Source of the DNA: Cryptomeria japonica
Taxonomy: Eukaryota > Streptophyta > Pinopsida > Cupressales > Cupressaceae
Reading direction: 5' to 3'
NCBI RefSeq assembly: GCF_030272615.1
Contig: NC_081415.1
Coordinates: 627,355,240-627,419,239 of the forward strand
Length of the DNA stretch: 64,000 nt
The notes below the pieces were generated by a model. That model saw only the letters and a program-made list of their open reading frames with translations, had not been told where the DNA came from and did not search any database. The position numbers and the translations under genes are program-made. Positions within the stretch are counted from its first letter, which is position 1, and every line of letters begins with the position of its first letter. Of this stretch, positions 58,432-64,000 are shown one piece after another.

Positions 58432-59421
58432 TGTAGACTCCTAAATTTGGTTAATTAATTTAATCAAATTTAAATCCTATTATTTCAATTAATTAAACTA
58501 ATTAATTAATTTCCCTACCCCTTTCTTCTAATTAATTAATTTCTAATTAATTAATGCGCCAATCCTATTCGTCTAATTAATTAATCCAATTAAATAATTT
58601 CCCATCCTCCTAATTAATTAATCTTATTAATTAATTATCCTTGTTCTTCCCCCCTTTTTGATTAATTACTTTAGTTAATTAAATATCCCCTTTCCAAGCC
58701 CATGGATTAATTAATTTAACTAATTAATTTGGTTCAAATCCCATTTGAGCACATGGTTCCTAACTTTTCTCCCTAAACTCTTTCCAATCCTATCCTAACC
58801 AACCCTATCCTTCCAACCCACTTCCCTAGCCTATTCAACCCTCCAACTAACCTTATCCTATCCCTTCTAACCTCCCACACATGTGTGCACATCCTAACCA
58901 ATTCCTTATTTTGGGGGAAAATGTCCTATTTTGGGTGGCCTTTCCCAAAATAGTCTTCCTAATTCTGGGTGGCTTTGCCCAAAATAAACACATGTCCTCA
59001 TGGACACATGCCATTCATTTTCTTTCTAGTTAAGCCACTTGTCCTTTTTGGAGGACAAGTCTCTTATTCACCTCCCCTTCCATTCCTCATCTCTCCTATT
59101 TAATCCCCCTCATTTTAGACCAAATCATCCACTTTTCATACATCATATTGTTACTCTACTGGAATTATCACTCAACCTATCCATTATCATTTTCATCCAT
59201 GATTGTATCAATATCATGGAGCAATATCGAACATCCGAAGACATCATCGAGCATACATAAAAATTGAGGAACTATCAAATCTAAGTGGGATTTTGGTTTG
59301 CATTTACTATTTCATTTTCATTTTATCATTCTAATCTTGAGGTGTATGATGTATTGTGCTTGTTTGGTTTATTACCTTTCTTTTTAGCCCTTAGTTTAAC
59401 ACGCACATTTTTCATTGCACA
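58432..59421 (+). mobile_element. 990-bp solo LTR inserted in element C
   Basis: It starts TGTAGACTCCTAAATTTGG and ends TTTCATTGCACA. ATATG flanks both sides (58427-58431, 59422-59426). Removing it restores a sequence that aligns with element B near 15395-15420 (TTATGATGATATGCAAAC). The LTR start resembles the TGTAGAC start of the Tat-like LTRs here, and TTAATTAATTTAATC repeats fill U3. The open frames inside have no domain. Confidence 0.78.
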
Positions 59422-62394
59422 ATATGATATGCAGTTTTTTGGTGCCAATCTATTATGCTTTGTGTTCTTTATTTGATGTATGATTCTATGTGATTTATGG
59501 GATGCGTGTTTATATGCTTGATGAATGTATGTCTATATAGTTAATGCAATGATTTCTATATGCTTTTGATATAATGATTAATGAAATAATTTCTATATGC
59601 TTTTGATACAATGATTTGTATGGTTAATGTACTGATATGCTAATGATGAAATTAATGACTAAATGAATGCAATCTATATTGTATGAATGTAAGCTAATAG
59701 TGAATGCAATCTATATTGTATGAATGTTAGCTAATAATGAATGCAATCTAAACTATATGTCTATGATTTAAAATTAAATGCAATCTCTACTTTATAAAAA
59801 TGAGCTAAAATGAATGCAATCTAAACTATATGCCTATCATTTAAAATGAACATAATATGTTTTTGTTTGATAATGCCAGAATATTGTTTTACCTCTTTTG
59901 ACTTAGATATCCCTTTGAAGAAATGTTAGTAAGATGAAAGAGAGAAAAAATTGATCAAAAAATAATGTTAGATGATAGAAAATGATTCGATGAGAGAATG
60001 ATTTTGAAACATAATCAGCATGATGAGATAAGAAAATGAAATGAAAAGATTGATGATTGATATACGAACTCGTGTCTTTATTCATAGTGCAATATATATT
60101 CATCACCGAGCCTTATTTTGTAATAATGGAGCTTTGCACATTAGGGTATAAGGAACCAAGATGTAAAGATATCTCATTGAAGAAACAAACAAGTAGCAGA
60201 CAAGGAGTGAACCCTCCATTCTGGGAACAATGGTAGGAGTAGAGGTATGTGTGACGTTTCAAAAATATGAAAGCTCTTATCACAGACACCCATAAAACCT
60301 ATCCCAGAACTTCATTGGTTCACACCACAAACAACAAACAAAGAAAAATATAATGCCCATCATGGCTCCTCTAGTCACTTGTGGACATCCTTGAGTAGCA
60401 TAGGAACATACTTTGTCGCTAAATGATAAAAGATAGAGACTGAATAGGACAAAATTAAGCAACTATACTGATATGTGTCTTTGTTCTCAATTGCTTGATG
60501 TGATGGTTGATAATGTTTGATCTCAGAAAGTTTGGACCTCGTTTAAGACTGACCTATTTGATTTTGAGTGTATCCATCTCTATTTAAGACAAGATAATGA
60601 TCACTTGATATGGATATTGATACAATTGATAAGACAGTTTGATCAGTTGATTGCAAATGCTTGATTAGATAGTTGTATCCTTTGTTAACTTCGTGCGAAG
60701 TGTTTGCTAGATATCTGCTAGGGTGTTTGATTCTTGTGAGACATTTTATTGCAAGTTTTTTTATTGATTTTATTTATTTATTTTGTGGATCGATATTTGA
60801 ATGTTTTTGATTGATTTTTTCAGAATCATATTTGAATGTTTTTGGTTGGTTTTTTCAAGACTTTATATGGATTTTTTGGTTGACTTTTTTAGGACTTTAT
60901 CCAATTTTATTTTTTTTGGGTTTTTATGTTTTTCAATGTTTTCTCAATGTTTTGGAATTTTTTAGGACTTTATATGATTTTTAAGATTTTTATGTTTTTC
61001 AATGTTTTTTGGATTTTTTCAGGACTTTATATGATTTTTAGGATTTTTTTATGTTTTTCAATGTTTTTTGGATTTTTTTCAGGACTTTATATGGTTTTTA
61101 GGGATTTTTATGTTTTTCAAAGTTTTTTGGATTTTTTTAGGACTTTATTTGATTGTTTAGGTATTTTAATGTTTTTCAATGTTTTTTGGATTTTTTCAGG
61201 ACTTTATGTGATTTTTAGGGATTTTTTAATGTTTTTCAATGTTTTTTGGATTTTTTCAGCTATGCCCCTAGTATGTAGACTTGTCATGATATGATGATCA
61301 ACAAAATGCATGTGGAGACAATAAATTTTGACATGACCTATGTTAATGCAATATGCATGATGAAGAGGCATTTCCTATTTGAACAAGGATGATTGTGTTT
61401 GTTTATCATTTTGTAGTACACCAATTGAATTGGAGGTGCAAAACATTTCATAGATAAGAGTTCAATCAATCCTAAAGATCCCTTGGAACATACAAATTAA
61501 TACACTTAGTGACTAAGATTTACAAATGGAGACACGAAAAACTTCCCCATTGATTCTCAAAACTTTGATCTTATTTTGCCCATGTGTGTGCAAGCGAGTT
61601 AATCCTCACTCTTGTGTTCACTAAAGATCCTTGGCATCCTATATGACTAGCTACATGGATTATTCTAACTTCAAAAGAATCTTGGATAAAACCTCGCTCC
61701 CAGCAAGCTTTTAGGGCCTCGATGAGATTATACACTGTAATCTCTCGAATATTGCTCCATTGCCAATAGGCGCCCATAGCTTGGATGTATTTATTCGCAT
61801 GTTCCCATAGTCAATCTTTTTGTCGCACTTGTATGTGTGATATTTCAATTATATATCATTTCTCTTTTGCCTTGAGATGGAAATTTGGCATAGCACTTTT
61901 TCTTTTTTATTTCCTTGCCTTGACTTGTAAGTAATGAAACCTACTTGTGTGTGACAAGTACAATGACACTGAAGTAGAATATTGGATTTTTCACTAGTCA
62001 TATGATCAACTAGGTGTCTAGAAAGAATTAAAGATCTTGTTAATGTGTGAGATATAGAAATTGGTAGATTTTGGGTTAACGAGTCTCAAATAATGAAATC
62101 ACTACCCAACCAAAATTAAATCGTTGTCACATGGTGATGTTGAAAATAAATGACCTTAGGAGCTCAAAGACTCAATGTCTGAATATCTAAAAAAGGAGAT
62201 GACCCTTGTTTCCCTTGAATGCAAACATATGATAAACTTGGACAGGTGCCTTGTTTTATTGATGTTGCTACATGTCAATGCAGAAACTTTGTAAATGCGA
62301 TGTATTTGAAAAGAAACTATATGTAATGCAATGCTTTTAAGAAAATGATAAGCAATGTAGAAAGTAAAATCTAAACTAAACCAACCCTTAGATG
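59422..62394. other. Linker of element C
   Basis: AT-rich DNA with repeated AATGCAATCTATA/TGTATGAATG phrases (59640-59830), comparable to the B linker. It includes the uninterrupted counterpart of A's insertion site near 60330-60380 and a ~59-bp tandem array (60860-61260). No gene; the Phe-rich open frame in the array is an artefact of the repeat. Confidence 0.65.
60860..61260. repeat. ~59-bp T-rich tandem array in the element C linker
   Basis: AGGACTTTAT recurs near 60892, 60964, 61020, 61080, 61139 and 61198, followed each time by TTTTTCAATGTTTTTTGGAT-like sequence. Element B has a single such unit near 33000. Confidence 0.85.
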
Positions 62395-63480
62395 TAGTAT
62401 CATTTGAGGTGAATTATCTTCATAGAGTTAGGAAGTGGATCTCCCTCCATAGTAGCCAAGTTATATGCTCTATTTCCTACAACCCTTGTTATGATGAAAG
62501 GACCTAGCCAGTTAGGTTCAAAAATTCCTGGCTTTTCACACTCTGCTAGGTTCCTTTGGTTCTCTTTGAGAAATACATTTCCCACTTCAAAATCTCTTTG
62601 TCTTACTCATTTATCATAACTCCTTCTTAATTTGTTTTGGTAGCCTTACAAGTGATTTAATGTAGTTTGTCTCTTTTCATTGAGAATTTCAAGCTCTTGT
62701 AATCTTGCAACTCGATAGTCTTTTTTCTAATATGATGTGTTTTAAGGAGACTCTTAAAGAAGGTAGTTCTATTTCAATGGGTAAAATTGCTTCTGTACCA
62801 CAAACCAATGAATAAGGTGTTGCTCCTATAGGTGTGTGTACTCCTATTCTGTAAGCCCAAAGAGTGGGATTTAACTGGAGATGCTAGTCCCGTCCTGCAT
62901 TAGTGACAAATTTCTTCAGGATCTTCAATATTATTTTATTTATAGCTTCTGCTTGTCCATTAGTTTGCAGATAATAGGGCGTTGCAAATCTATATTGTAT
63001 CTAGAATTGTTCACATAGTTCTCTCATTTCTTGATTCTTAAATGAACGTCCATTGTCAGTCACTATACACATTGGAACCTCGTACTGACAAATGATGGAG
63101 TTAAGCATGAATTTTTCTATCCTTTTACCAGTGGTGTATGTTAGAGGGATTGCCTCGACCCATTTCGTAAAATATTCAGTAGTCGTTAAGATGAATTTGT
63201 GCCCATTGGATGAAATAGGATTGAATTTACCTACAAGATCTAACTCCCACTATGAAAATGATCATGGTGATGTGATAGGTTGCAGATCCTATGCTAGTGC
63301 ATGAATGAGGTCCCCATGTACTTGATATTGTCTACATTTCTCTACATATTTGTAGGCATCCTTTTCCATAGTAGGCCAATAGTATCCAATTCTTAGTAAC
63401 TTCTTTGCTAGTTGTTGGTTAACAGATTTGTCATCTAACTCTACATTCTCACGCCCACGGAGATGACAAATGTAACTGAT
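62395..63480 (-). pseudogene. Integrase of element C
   Basis: C-terminal module at 62400-62585: FEPNWLGPFIITRVVGNRAY and NSMKIIHLK. Upstream on the minus strand the core reads CIVTDNGRSFKNQE and YYLQTNGQAEAINKIILKIL with both late catalytic residues, then LNPTLWAYRIGVHTPIGATP. Stops occur within the core and between core and C-terminus. The HHCC region is lost where the next repeat begins near 63480. Confidence 0.82.
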
Positions 63481-63489
63481 AACTCAATG

Positions 63490-64000
63490 ATGAACCACTA
63501 GTACCAAACTGGTACTAAGAGGGGGGGGGGGGTGAATCAGTACAAACACAAATACAGTCCCAAACCGGTTTGATATAAAATACTCCAAATGACTGGCAAA
63601 CAGGGATACTAGTTAAAACAAAGTGCAACCGGTAATGCCCATAACAACTCAAACAATCATAAACCGGTCGCTCACTAAGCTTTCCTCTTAGCTCAATACT
63701 ATAGTACCATTACACTCTCATGCATGAACAGGTAAACTCACATCAGATCTTCATAACTGTTAGTTCAATATGTTTTATAGATAGGCATAAAACATAGAAC
63801 CATCATATGCTCAACAGGTAATAACAAAGCATCACAAGATAAAAGCATTACACATGACACACATATTTTTCATGTGGAAACCCAACTGGGAAAAACCACG
63901 ATTGGGATGAATTCTCACAAGTTGCTTTTTGAACTCTTTAGAAGTCCGCTCTGTTAGGAGACTTGTCCGGTTAAAGACATTACAATAGGTTCTGCTAGGA
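63490..64000. repeat. GGGTGAATCA-family repeat, copy 4
   Basis: It contains a run of about twelve G followed by TGAATCAGT (near 63521-63542). ACCGGT phrases and CATGTGGAAACCCAACTGGG then GGGAAAAACCACG are shared with copies 1-3. It runs off the right edge and truncates element C. Confidence 0.65.

Larger units (their letters stand above)
54000..63480 (-). mobile_element. Element C: Tat-like Ty3/gypsy element, 3' half
   Basis: On the minus strand the element shows 3' LTR (54000-55340), PPT, antisense PMD gene (55619-58348), a linker broken by a solo LTR (58432-59421), and integrase (62395-63480). The rest is cut off by a GGGTGAATCA repeat at about 63490. The layout is the same as in element B. 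Confidence 0.8.

Noticed and set aside
60926-61294. 122-codon Phe-rich open frame
   Set aside because: It is made entirely of the T-rich 59-bp tandem array; no start context or homology.
1-64000. tRNA, rRNA or conventional host protein genes
   Set aside because: I looked for cloverleaf-like B-box phrases, rRNA blocks and non-transposon domains and saw none that I could support by eye.

Overview
This window looks like a repeat-dense intergenic stretch of a large plant nuclear genome. It is AT-rich with no host gene that I can recognise, and almost everything readable is LTR retrotransposon in nested layers. The many-kilobase Ty3/gypsy elements, a 3.7-kb solo LTR and the heavily decayed coding regions would fit a gymnosperm, but I cannot assign a species.

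Layout. 1-5237: 5' part of a minus-strand Tat-like element (E1: LTR, leader, gag), running off the left edge and inserted into an older LTR (family F, 5238-5725, second copy near 50267-50736). 5726-10985: old AT-rich DNA with no gene. 10986-35062: minus-strand element B (3' LTR, antisense gene, linker, integrase and RNase H end of pol), split by insertion of element A. 16616-32714: element A, a complete 16.1-kb plus-strand Tat-like element with both LTRs, PBS, long leader, gag, protease, G-patch segment, RT, two RNase H domains, integrase, an antisense gene and a PPT. 35066-50000: layered repeats, including a solo LTR with a perfect 5-bp TSD (35699-39366), a GGGTGAATCA repeat family and minus-strand gypsy remnants. 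50000-53999: LTR F copy and an old minus-strand gypsy pol. 54000-63480: minus-strand element C (3' LTR, antisense gene, linker, integrase), interrupted by a solo LTR at 58432-59421. 63490-64000: another GGGTGAATCA repeat.

Main discovery candidate. Elements A, B and C each carry, directly inside the 3' LTR and opposite in direction to gag-pol, the same gene. It has a shared TGCCCCCTCGA motif and a TATA-like box about 250-280 bp from the PPT, a short exon 1 ending in a splice donor, an intron of 400-770 nt, and a large exon. The large exon encodes a plant mobile domain (PMD), an acidic linker, a coiled coil and a tail containing SSGGVMGPP. In every copy the intron holds an array of roughly 10-nt cores repeated every 19-21 nt. 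The core differs between elements: GCGTCTGTGT in A, AGCGCATTTGT-like in B, TTACGCATAAG-like in C. In A the same core and spacing recur in two arrays in the 5' leader, so the genomic RNA would carry complementary arrays near both ends.

All coding copies seen are broken by stops and indels, yet A's LTRs differ by only about six substitutions. A was therefore probably already defective and mobilised in trans. Domain calls rest on motifs read by eye; no database search was run.
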